Shown here piece by piece: positions 18,679 to 27,470 of a stretch of 64,000 nt of DNA (the first letter of the stretch is position 1; each line of letters opens with the position of its first letter). Under the pieces are notes generated by a model. It was not told where the DNA came from. It searched no databases and saw only the letters and a list, made by a program, of their open reading frames with translations. This stretch comes from DTPU01 sp963827855 (lineage in GTDB: Bacteria; Planctomycetota; Phycisphaerae; Sedimentisphaerales; Anaerobacaceae). Both the position numbers and the translations under genes were made by a program. The stretch spans positions 1,178,001 through 1,242,000 of the forward strand of contig CAWHBY010000001.1 in the NCBI GenBank assembly GCA_963827855.1, given 5' to 3'.

Positions 18679-20931
18679 ATGATCGCCCAAACTCGTATGC
18701 CCCCTCAGACCCATCGTCCTGCCACGCCGGAGGCGAGGACCTCCGCACATGGCGATTCACATTGGGCATCACTGATCCTGCTCTCTGTCCTTGCGGCCAG
18801 CAGTGCAGTTGCCGAATCGCCGGCACCGTCGAACAGCTTCCCCTTCGAGCCGGTCAAGGATGCGTTCGGGCCGAGTGTCATAGACTGCAGCCGTTGGGTC
18901 GAGGCTCCAACCGGCAAGCATGGCTTTGTCACTGCCAAGGGGGACCGCTTTGTCTTTGGGGATGGAACGCCGGTTCGCTTCTTTGGGGCTCAGATCGGCG
19001 GCTTCTCCAGGGAGCAGCTCGACTACGCGGTTCGCCGGATGCGCAGGCAGGGCATCAATATCACCCGGTTGCACGGGCTGGAGAACCTGAACGACCGCGC
19101 AGGCCAGACCTCCTTCGACTACAGCAAGGAGGGCTTTGACCGGCTGGACTATCTCATTGCCAAGCTCGGCGACAACGGTATCTACATGATCCTCGACGTT
19201 CACTACCCGCTCATTTACCGCTTCAAGCCGGGCGATGGAATCCCAGGGCTGCCTGAGGGCGGGGCCGTCTCACACGCCCAGTTCTTCAACGACAAGATCG
19301 CCGGCATCATGCACCGCCGCATGGCGGATGTCTTCACCCACCTGAACCCCTATACGAACAAACGCTACTGCGACGACCCCACGATTGCGATGGTCGAGGT
19401 CCTCAATGAGGACTCCCTGTTCTGGGGCCAGATCGCAGAGCCATTCAGGCAAGAGCTGGAGCATAGGTTCGCAGATTGGCTGAGGGTCAAGTACGCCGAT
19501 GAGGCAGGACTGCGAACGGCCTGGACCAAGGATGGCCGGATGGACCTGGGCCAGGATGAGGGTCTCGCCGCAGGTCAGCGCATGGGCCTGCTGAACAATG
19601 GTCAGCTCAATGCCCGGTTCTTCCAGGCCAATCCAGACAAGGGGCCGCGTGCGCAGGACCAGATGCGGTTCTATCTCGCATTGGAGGAGAGGTATTGGGC
19701 GGACAGCGTGGCTGCTCTGCGCGAGGCGGGGGTCAGGGTGCCGATCAGCGCCACCAACTGGCAGGCCCATGGATTGGCGACCCGTGTCCATATGCTCGGC
19801 CAATCGAAGCTCGACTACATCGACCGCCATGGATACTGGGACCACCCGCAGGGCGAGGGCAATCTGAAGTGGCGGATCGCCACAGCCCTGTTCCACAATC
19901 AGCCGATGGTCAAGGCGGTCAGGCCGGACCAGGACACGTTGATCTACCTGGGCCGGGGCAATCTGGTCACTGAGAAGGCCTGGGAACAGGTGCTGGGCCT
20001 GCCGATGACCATCAGTGAATGGAACACGTGCCTGCCGAACCAGTACTGCCTCGAAGGGACCGGCCTAATGGCGGCCTACGGCCTGCTTCAAGGCTGGGAC
20101 GGCCTGCTCGAATTCGGGTATTTCAGCCCGGATTGGCGTCCGGGCGTGGGATCGGGCTCGTTTGACATGCTCGCTAACCCGCCGCAGATCCTGCAATTCC
20201 CGGCGGTCGCCGCCATGTGGCACCGCCAGGACGTTCGGGAGGCGGAGCTTGTGGCAGAGTCGCTGTACGATCAGGAGGGCGTCTTTGGTCTTGATGAGGA
20301 CCGAAAGCCTGTTCCCATTGCGGCGGCCTTGGTCGGCAAGGTGGGCTATCGGTTCGTGTCGCGGCGTCGCGAGCCAGTCGTCAAGGACATCCGTCCCTAC
20401 TGGGACCCCGAGAAGCGGATCGCTCGGTCCACCACAGGCGAACTCGTCTGGAACGCCTTGGATGGATTCATCACGGTCAACACGCCGCGAACCCAGGCTG
20501 TGATCGGCTTTCTGAGCACCGGTCCGCGTGAGCTGGCAACGGTGACGCTTCGCAGCTCGACGGAGTTCGGGGTGGTCTACGTCACGGCCATGGACGGGGA
20601 TACCCCCATCGAGACCGCACGGCGGCTGCTCGTGACAGCGGTGGGCCCTGCGCGGAATACGGCCATGGAGTATGAGACCACCTCACAGCCCTCGCCGCTG
20701 GGCATGCCGTATTGGCGACTACGCGACGCAGGCAAGGCCCCGGCCCTGCTCGAAGCAGTCGCAGGTCAGGTCGAGATTCGGTCTCGCCTGGCGGGTCAAC
20801 TCAAGGCCTGGACGCTCGATGTCGTAGGCAACCGGATCCAGGAGGTCCCTCTGACAGCAAGGTCGGACGCCGTCACCTTGACCATGCAACCGCAGTCCAA
20901 GGCTGTCTACTACGAGATTGCCACGGAGTGA
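18679..20931 (+). CDS. Secreted clan GH-A glycoside hydrolase (GH5/GH42-like)
   Basis: 750 residues from the ATG at 18679, chosen over an earlier GTG because AAGGAGAG lies 8 bp upstream. A hydrophobic segment (about 35-50) suggests export after an unusually long N-region. The TIM barrel spans about 80-480. Candidate catalytic acids are MVEVLNEDS (acid/base, strand 4) and MTISEWNTC (nucleophile, strand 7). The C-terminal 200 residues look like beta-sandwich domains. The conserved opening FVTAKGDRFVFGDGTPVRFFGAQIGG is shared with many bacterial cellulase-like proteins of unassigned specificity. It is divergent from the PmoA-like gene. Confidence 0.8.
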   Translation: MIAQTRMPPQTHRPATPEARTSAHGDSHWASLILLSVLAASSAVAESPAPSNSFPFEPVKDAFGPSVIDCSRWVEAPTGKHGFVTAKGDRFVFGDGTPVRFFGAQIGGFSREQLDYAVRRMRRQGINITRLHGLENLNDRAGQTSFDYSKEGFDRLDYLIAKLGDNGIYMILDVHYPLIYRFKPGDGIPGLPEGGAVSHAQFFNDKIAGIMHRRMADVFTHLNPYTNKRYCDDPTIAMVEVLNEDSLFWGQIAEPFRQELEHRFADWLRVKYADEAGLRTAWTKDGRMDLGQDEGLAAGQRMGLLNNGQLNARFFQANPDKGPRAQDQMRFYLALEERYWADSVAALREAGVRVPISATNWQAHGLATRVHMLGQSKLDYIDRHGYWDHPQGEGNLKWRIATALFHNQPMVKAVRPDQDTLIYLGRGNLVTEKAWEQVLGLPMTISEWNTCLPNQYCLEGTGLMAAYGLLQGWDGLLEFGYFSPDWRPGVGSGSFDMLANPPQILQFPAVAAMWHRQDVREAELVAESLYDQEGVFGLDEDRKPVPIAAALVGKVGYRFVSRRREPVVKDIRPYWDPEKRIARSTTGELVWNALDGFITVNTPRTQAVIGFLSTGPRELATVTLRSSTEFGVVYVTAMDGDTPIETARRLLVTAVGPARNTAMEYETTSQPSPLGMPYWRLRDAGKAPALLEAVAGQVEIRSRLAGQLKAWTLDVVGNRIQEVPLTARSDAVTLTMQPQSKAVYYEIATE

Positions 20932-21004
20932 AGTCGCTGACTGACTCCGCTTGTCAGGCCCATTGTCTGATTCCCACTACGACGCCCAAGTCAGAGCATC
21001 GCCC

Positions 21005-22376
21005 TTACACCAGCGAGTCCAGGTTGCGAGAGACCTTGTGCACGGCTTCGACGATCTGATCCATCTCCTGGCGAGAGCCCAGGAAGGGGATCTTGCTGTC
21101 CATGGACAGCATCTCCTTGACACCTGGAGCGACAGCGTCCATCACGGGCAGACTCAGGGACTGGCGATACCTGTCCAGCCGGGTCTGAGAGAACGCCACC
21201 TGGAATCCCGATGAATTCAGGTGCTCCTGCAGCATCTTCTCCTTGTGGCAGGCCTCGCCGTATCTTCGCGGACCGCCCTGCATGGGGATGTTCTCTGCGC
21301 AGGGCCTCAGCAAACCGGGCTGCAGGGACGTCCTTGAACTGCGACCGATCGTAGTCCATCTCAAACTGGACGTAGGTGACCCTCGTGTTGTCCGAGTACC
21401 GTTTGCGAGGGGTCAGGCCAGGGATCTTCGCCATCTGGTCTTCGACGTATCGCCCGTTCTGGTGACGCAGGGGGGCCTGCTCCAGGAACCGCTTGAACTG
21501 CTCGGTCAGGACCGCGGCCTGGAACTCGGTCATGCGGTGGTTCGAGCCCGGGAAGGGGTAGCCCTTCTCTAGTTTCTTCGGGTCGCGGCCGTTGTTGATG
21601 AACGCCGCGCAGCGGCGCATGAACTCATCATCGCTGCCCAGTATCGCGCCGCCCTCGCCACACACGAGGGACTTCCATTCCTGAAAGCTGATGCATCCGG
21701 CCTTGCCGAAGGTGCCAACCTTCCTGCCGTTGACCTCGGCGTACACGGATTGACACGCATCCTCGACCACGGGGATGCCATGTTTCTTGGAGAGTGCCAT
21801 GATCTTCTCGATATCCACCGGCCAGCCCGCCAGATGCACAGGGAGGATGGCCTTGGTGTGCTCTGTGATGGCTGCCTCGACCAGGTCGGCGTTGATCGAG
21901 CCGGTCTGGGGGTCGATGTCGACAAACACAGGCAGGGCGTAGAGGTTCGTGATGGTGTTGATGGTGGCGATGAAGGTGTGGGGCGTGGTGATCACCTCGT
22001 CGCCGGGCCCTACGCCGAGCACGTGCAGCGAGGCGCTGAGGGCGGTGGTCCCGCCATTGGTCAGCACGCAGTAAGGTACGCCCATCGCATGCGCGAACAT
22101 CGCCTCGAAGTCGTACACGGCATTGCCCCGCAGGCAGCACCAGTTGCGGCTCCTCACGGCCTTGAGCAGGGCCCTTTCCTCCCGCTCATCGATGATAGGC
22201 CACGTGTCCGAGAAGGGCTTGCTGCGCACGGGTGTGCCACCCTGGAGGGCCAGTGCGCCGGTCTTGCTCGCAGCGCCTGCATACAGGGACTTGGCCTCCG
22301 TAACCAGGATGCTGATCCCTGCCAGGCCTGCGGAAGCTCGCTTCACGAATGAACGTCGCGTCAGAGAGGGTTTCAT
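21005..22376 (-). CDS. DegT/DnrJ/EryC1/StrS-family aminotransferase with Tat signal, frameshifted
   Basis: About 457 residues after repair. The N-terminus MKPSLTRRSFVKRASAGLAGIS is a Tat signal. The PLP fold follows: NGGTTALSASLHVLGVGPGDEVITTPHTFIAT, the cofactor Asp in VVEDACQS, and the Schiff-base lysine in SFQEWKSLVCGEGG. The frame breaks near 21300. In the neighbouring frame the protein resumes as AENIPMQGGPRRYGEACHKEKM and ends SRNLDSLV at 21005; loss of CG from CGCG would explain it. The family makes amino sugars or uses dTDP/UDP-ketosugars in the cytoplasm, so export is unusual. It is convergent with the GH-A gene (73 bp between them). Confidence 0.87.
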
Positions 22377-22899
22377 AGGAGTGGTCCTCCATTGATCAGG
22401 GTCTGTGGTGGGAGTTTACAGTACTCTGGATTCTGGATCAACACAAGGGCTGCCTTCGCGTTTGCCCTGCGAGACTACCCTGATTGCCTTAGGCTGGCGG
22501 TTGACCCCAGCATCGTCGATCGGGTAGACTACAGGTCAGGAATCCTTGAGAGAATCAGGTGGATTCGTGCTGTTGGACGAATGCCTGTTGTCCGATCCGG
22601 CCATGGGGGGCGGAGGACAGAGAAATGAGGGCGAAGAGGGACCTACGGATCCTGCGGATAATCCCCATTCTGATCGCCCATGGGCCATCGCATGAGCCCC
22701 TCAGCCAGACCCTTCGGATGGCGGGGATCGGCAGAAGCCGAGCCGGCCCCATGCCTTTGCAGAAGAACTCTGATTCCCTGGAGATTCCTTGGCATCCAGG
22801 GGTGCAGATTCCGCATTGTAGGTAGAAGGTAGCCTCGGATCGAGACCACCCATGAGCGTTGAGAACCCCATGACGAGTGCTGGGAAAGGGAACTGAGCC
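22377..22899. other. 523-bp intergenic region with a promoter and one doubtful small ORF
   Basis: A plus-strand frame 22625-22825 (66 codons, MRAKRDLRILRIIPILIAHG...) has GGAGG 8 bp upstream, but no recognised homology and no obvious signal or domain. It may be the decayed start of an exported protein or chance. Nothing else is recognised before the GLUG gene. Confidence 0.25.
22501..22530 (+). promoter_or_regulatory. Putative sigma-70 promoter TTGACC-18-TAGACT
   Basis: TTGACC (22501-22506) and TAGACT (22525-22530), spaced 18 bp, point toward the GLUG gene. Each hexamer differs from consensus at one or two positions. Confidence 0.4.
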
Positions 22900-24819
22900 A
22901 TGAATGTTGAGAGTAGGTTCCTGGGGTATGCAGCGGCTGTGATAGCGTCCATGACCACACTTTCCATCACTGCCCAGCCCAAGTACGGCGGCGGCACAGG
23001 AGAGGCCAATGATCCGTACCAAATCGCTACGGCGGCCGATCTGATCGCTCTCGGCGAGACGCCCGGCGACTACGCCAAGCACTTCATTCTAACCGCCGAC
23101 ATCGATCTGGACCCGAACCTCCCAGGCCGAAAGGTCTTTGACAGGGCGGTTATTGCGCCGCCCACCGACCAAGAGGGCATGCAGTCGTTTTCTCACGGGA
23201 CTCCCTTCACGGGTTCCTTTGACGGCCAGGGCCACACGATCTCGCGTCTGACGATCAGCGGCAGGCGTTTCGTGGGTCTGTTTGGCCAGTTTGGACAGCG
23301 GGATGCGCGTACCTGCAAGATCGAGAACCTGGGGCTAGTGGATGTCAACATAGATGGTTCAGATGGCTACCCCTATAGCCATAGGGGAGCACTGGTGGGG
23401 TGCAACTACGGCGCTGTGACCCAGTGCTACAGCACCGGCACCGTTAGTGGGACTGAATGGGATATCGGCGGGCTGGTGGGGGAGAACAACGGCACCGTGA
23501 GCCAGTGCTATAGCACTGCCGCAGTCAGTAGCGACGGCGGGGTCGGCGGGCTGGTGGGGTACAACGTCGGCACTGTGACCGAGTGCTACAGCACAGGCAC
23601 GGTCACCGGCTGGTGGGGCGAGGTTGGTGGTCTGGTCGGAAGCAACAATGGCATTGTGGATCAATGCTACAGCACAGGGTCGGTCATCTCTGCGCATGGA
23701 GAATATGCTGGTGGACTGGTAGGGTTTGGATCCAGCCTGAAGGTGACGGGCTCTTTCTGGAATGTCTACACCTCGGGCGTGTTCTGGAGTGTGGGGGGTA
23801 CAGGCAGAACCACACCCCAGATGCAGACGTCCGGTGCATTTCGGAATGCCGGCTGGGACTTCGTGGGCGAGACCAAGAATGGCACTGAGGATATATGGTG
23901 GATCAACGAGGGGCAGGACTATCCGAGGTTGGTATGGCAGCGGGCCTTGTTTCCTGAGGCCTGGTTTCCTGATCCACCGGACGGTGCCATCGACGTCTGC
24001 CAGCCATGCGTGCTGAGCTGGCATGGCGCGGCAAGGGCCGTGGAGCATGACGTGTACTTTGGCGATGATAAGGGTACAGTGGCCAATGCAACACATGAAA
24101 GCCAAGGGATCTACCGCGGCCGACAGGTGGCAGCTATAACCAACTATGATCCCGGTCCTCTGGAATCCGGCAAGCCCTACTACTGGCGGATTGACGAGGT
24201 CAATGAAGCTGATCCTAGCCGCCCCTGGAAAGGAGATGTCTGGAGCTTCACCTCTTCGGACTCCATCGTTCTGCGTGTGGTGGACGACTTCGAGAGTTAC
24301 GCGAATGACCGTGGTCATCTCATCTTCAAGACGTGGATCAGTCGGGGGGGCGGGTGGGTCGGCAACACAGATCTCTTTGAGGGTCCTCCGTACGCTGAGC
24401 AGGGGATTGTGCATGGCGGCAACCAGTCCATGCCCATGGAGTACTTCAACGACGCCGAGCCGTGGTATTCAGAGGCGGAGCGGACGTGGGAGACACCGCA
24501 GGATTGGACGGTTAACGGTGCAGACGCCTTGACGCTGTACTTCCGAGGCCAGGTGGGCAACGCCCAAGATCCTCTGTACGTGGCGATTGAGGACAGTACG
24601 GGTCGGATGGCGGTGGTGGCACACCCAGATCCCAATGCGGTGCTCACAACCCAGTGGCAGAGGTGGCAAATTCCCTTGGCTGACCTACGCGCGGCGGGTG
24701 TGGATGTGGCGGCGGTTAGGAAGCTGGCCATTGGCGCCGGCGACCGCAATAGTCCGAAGCCTGGCGGCACCGGCAAGATCTACATCGACGACATTCGCCT
24801 GACCAAGAGGATGCCATAG
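22900..24819 (+). CDS. Secreted GLUG-repeat surface protein
   Basis: 639 residues. Signal peptide (MNVESRFLGYAAAVIASMTTLSITA), then KYGGGTGEANDPYQIATAADLIALG, the common opening of planctomycete GLUG proteins. At least four GLUG motifs (GGLVGENNGTVSQCYSTAAV and variants) occupy about 160-285. WWINEGQDYPRLVWQ ends the GLUG unit, followed by an FnIII-like module (about 350-455; YYWRIDEVNEADPSRPWKGDVWSF) and a C-terminal jelly-roll domain (about 460-635) resembling carbohydrate-binding modules. Function is presumably adhesion or glycan binding at the cell surface. The subtilase gene follows 80 bp downstream. Confidence 0.8.
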   Translation: MNVESRFLGYAAAVIASMTTLSITAQPKYGGGTGEANDPYQIATAADLIALGETPGDYAKHFILTADIDLDPNLPGRKVFDRAVIAPPTDQEGMQSFSHGTPFTGSFDGQGHTISRLTISGRRFVGLFGQFGQRDARTCKIENLGLVDVNIDGSDGYPYSHRGALVGCNYGAVTQCYSTGTVSGTEWDIGGLVGENNGTVSQCYSTAAVSSDGGVGGLVGYNVGTVTECYSTGTVTGWWGEVGGLVGSNNGIVDQCYSTGSVISAHGEYAGGLVGFGSSLKVTGSFWNVYTSGVFWSVGGTGRTTPQMQTSGAFRNAGWDFVGETKNGTEDIWWINEGQDYPRLVWQRALFPEAWFPDPPDGAIDVCQPCVLSWHGAARAVEHDVYFGDDKGTVANATHESQGIYRGRQVAAITNYDPGPLESGKPYYWRIDEVNEADPSRPWKGDVWSFTSSDSIVLRVVDDFESYANDRGHLIFKTWISRGGGWVGNTDLFEGPPYAEQGIVHGGNQSMPMEYFNDAEPWYSEAERTWETPQDWTVNGADALTLYFRGQVGNAQDPLYVAIEDSTGRMAVVAHPDPNAVLTTQWQRWQIPLADLRAAGVDVAAVRKLAIGAGDRNSPKPGGTGKIYIDDIRLTKRMP

Positions 24820-24821
24820 GG

Positions 24822-24881
24822 ACCTGGTGGATCAACGAAGGGAAAGACTGTCCGAGACTGTGGTGGGAGAAGAGACAGTAG
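24822..24881 (+). pseudogene. Short remnant duplicating the GLUG-protein WWINEG motif
   Basis: In the frame just after the GLUG gene stop, 19 codons read TWWINEGKDCPRLWWEKRQ and then stop. This closely resembles DIWWINEGQDYPRLVWQ inside the preceding gene. It looks like the end of a lost second GLUG unit or gene. Confidence 0.5.
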
Positions 24882-24899
24882 AACCTAGGGAGACTGACA

Positions 24900-27355
24900 A
24901 TGAACACAAAACGCCTCACGACGAGCGTTACCCTCATAGCGATTCTGCTCTCCTGCCCGGTCTTTGCCTCTGTCCCGGCGTACACGGTAACGGCAGGCGG
25001 TGATCGCCTGGAGCTTGTGCCACAGCCGGAGAGAGGGTATGTGGTCAGAACAACGGACATCAGAAGGTCAGGGACCAGGGACGCTGCGACTGTGCCACTG
25101 GCGTTGCCAAGCTGCGCCCATCGCATCGCAGGACTGGGGCGGCGGGGTGTGTACACTGTAGAAAACGAGGGTCCAGCCGCCGCCAATGAGAAGACCATCG
25201 CCGAACTCAGCAATCGTGGCCAGGTGACCTACATCGCCCCGCTGTTCTCATCCAAAGGTGAGACGGTGGCCGTCATCCCTGAGATCGTGATCCGCGTTGA
25301 ACCTGGGGTCGAGGAGAGGCAGGTTCATTTTCTCTGCCAATCCTTGGGCTTGGCCGTCATCAAGCCGATGGAGTTCACGACACAGGAGTACTTGTTGCAG
25401 GTGTCAGCGTCTGACGCAGAGGCCGTGTTCGCGGCAGTCGAGCAGCTCAACGAAGCTGACTCGATTGAATGGGCTGCCCCGAACACGGCATCCCGGCCGG
25501 CGTTGTGCGGCCGAACCCAACCGGGGAATCATTCTCCCAGCCAGCAGGTGCAGACTGCAGCATCGGAGGAGGGCAACAGCACGGGCGTGTTCCCGAATGA
25601 CCCGTACTTCCCTCTGCAGTGGCATCTGCACAACACAGGCCGGTCCGGCGGCACACCAGGGGCTGACATCCGCGCCCGGAGGCCTGGGAAATCACGACTG
25701 GAGACCCGAACATCGTGATCGCCGTAAGTGGCACCGGTGTGGACACCCACCACCCTGATCTGGTCAACAATCTTGTGCCTGGGTACGATTTCTTCGACGA
25801 CGATAATACGCCGGACCCCATCAACGAAGACCCCTTGGATGCACACGACACGCTGTGCGCAGGGATTGCCGCTGCTCAGGGTAACAATGGCATCGGAATT
25901 GCCGGTGTCGCTTATGATTGCCGCATAATGCCCATTCGTATTGGAACGTGGACGTCCTGGTACACGGAGGCCGACAGAGCTATGTCATTCCGATGGGGCG
26001 CAGCCCACGGAGCCGATGTGTTCAGCTGCAGTTGGACCGCGAGATCTGCTCCTACCATTCGCTCGGCCGTGAGGGACGTGACACAACCAGGTGGAATGGG
26101 ACGCCAGGGCAAAGGCTGTGTCGTCGTATTCGCTGCGGGAAACGAGGGAGCGATATTCTCCGACGGCCCGGCGGCATATCCTGAGGTACTGGCGGTAGGG
26201 GCTACAGACCACAACGATGTGCGATGGCCATACAGCAGCTATGGGCCAGAGTTGGACATCATGGCCGCGAGCGGCTGCAGCGGCGACTGGTGCGGAACGC
26301 TCGCCGCCTTCTGGTCCACCGACCAAACCGGGCCTGACGGATGGAGCATTCATAACTCGGACCCAAACATACTGGACTATGCCCAATACATCGGTGGCAC
26401 CTCGGCAAGTTGCCCTATTGTAGCCGGCGTGGCGGTCCTGATTCTCTCCATAGAACCGGGTCTAACCAGCGCCGAGGTCCGTCACTTCCTTTGTCGGTCT
26501 GCAAAGGACCTGGGTGATCCTGGCCCGGACGACTACTACGGCTGGGGGCGGGTCGATGCCAGGGCCGCTCTGGACATGGTCCTGGCCAAGAGGGCAGACC
26601 TCAACCACGATTGGCGGGTCGATGAAGATGATCGGGCGATCCTGGTCAAGGCCATGGAAACCAACGATCTTACAGCAGATATCGCCCCCGCGGCCAAACG
26701 CGACGGCGTGGTCGATGCCAAGGACCTGGAGATGCTGATGCGGTATTGGGACACGCAGATCCCGGAGGTCCCCGAGCAGGGCTTGATAGCCCACTGGAAA
26801 CTGGACGAGACTGAGGGCTCTGTGGCCCACAACACCACAGGCGATCGGGTGTACAACGCGAATGTCCATGGCAAGCCTTCCTGGCAGCCTGAAGCAGGTC
26901 GAATCGGCGGTGCGCTGGCCTTTGATGGCAAGGACGATCGGATCTCAGCTCCCTGTGCCGTGAATCCTGCAGAGAGTCCCATCAGTGTCTTTGCCTGGGT
27001 GAAGGGCGGATCGCCAGGACAGGTGGTCATCTCGCAGAGCGGCAAGGCAGACTGGCTGATGGCTGCTGCGCCCAACGGAGGATTGAAGACCGCCTTGTCA
27101 CCAGCAGGGCTTCCAGCGTTGACCACGGATGTGGTCATCACCGATGACCAGTGGCATCGTATCGGTCTTGTCTGGGACGGGACGCAACGAAGCCTCTACG
27201 CAGACGATGCCCTGGTGGCCCAAGATAGCCCCCCGGGGCTTGCGAGCTCACCCGGGACTCTGTTCATTGGCGCAGGCAACAAGCTTGCCAAGGGGAGTTT
27301 CTGGACAGGTCTGATCGACGATGTCCGGCTCTATGACCGGGCGGTGAAGCCGTAA
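24900..27355 (+). CDS. Exported subtilisin-like (S8) protease with dockerin-like and LamG-like C-terminal domains, frameshifted
   Basis: About 818 residues after one added base near 25676. Signal peptide; prodomain-like region to about 200; S8 domain about 250-560; a paired Ca-binding, dockerin-like stretch (DLNHDWRVDEDD, KRDGVVDAKDLEML); and a concanavalin/LamG domain (LIAHWKLDETEG to the end). Catalytic His (AHDTLCAG, codon 25844) and Ser (GTSASCP, codon 26402) and the oxyanion Asn (AAGNEG) are present. The Asp position is Gly: the sequence is AVSGTGVDTHHPDL where the family has AVIDTGVD (codon 25730). Either the protein is inactive or this base is wrong. GGGAG precedes the ATG. Confidence 0.85.
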
Positions 27356-27470
27356 CACTCGCCGCTCAGTTGGCATGTTCCAAGTCGGGTATGGTGGACG
27401 CAACAAGGTCATGCACCCTCTGTGACGCGCGGACTTGCCAGTCGGCCGGGCCGTGGGTATAACGGGGGCC

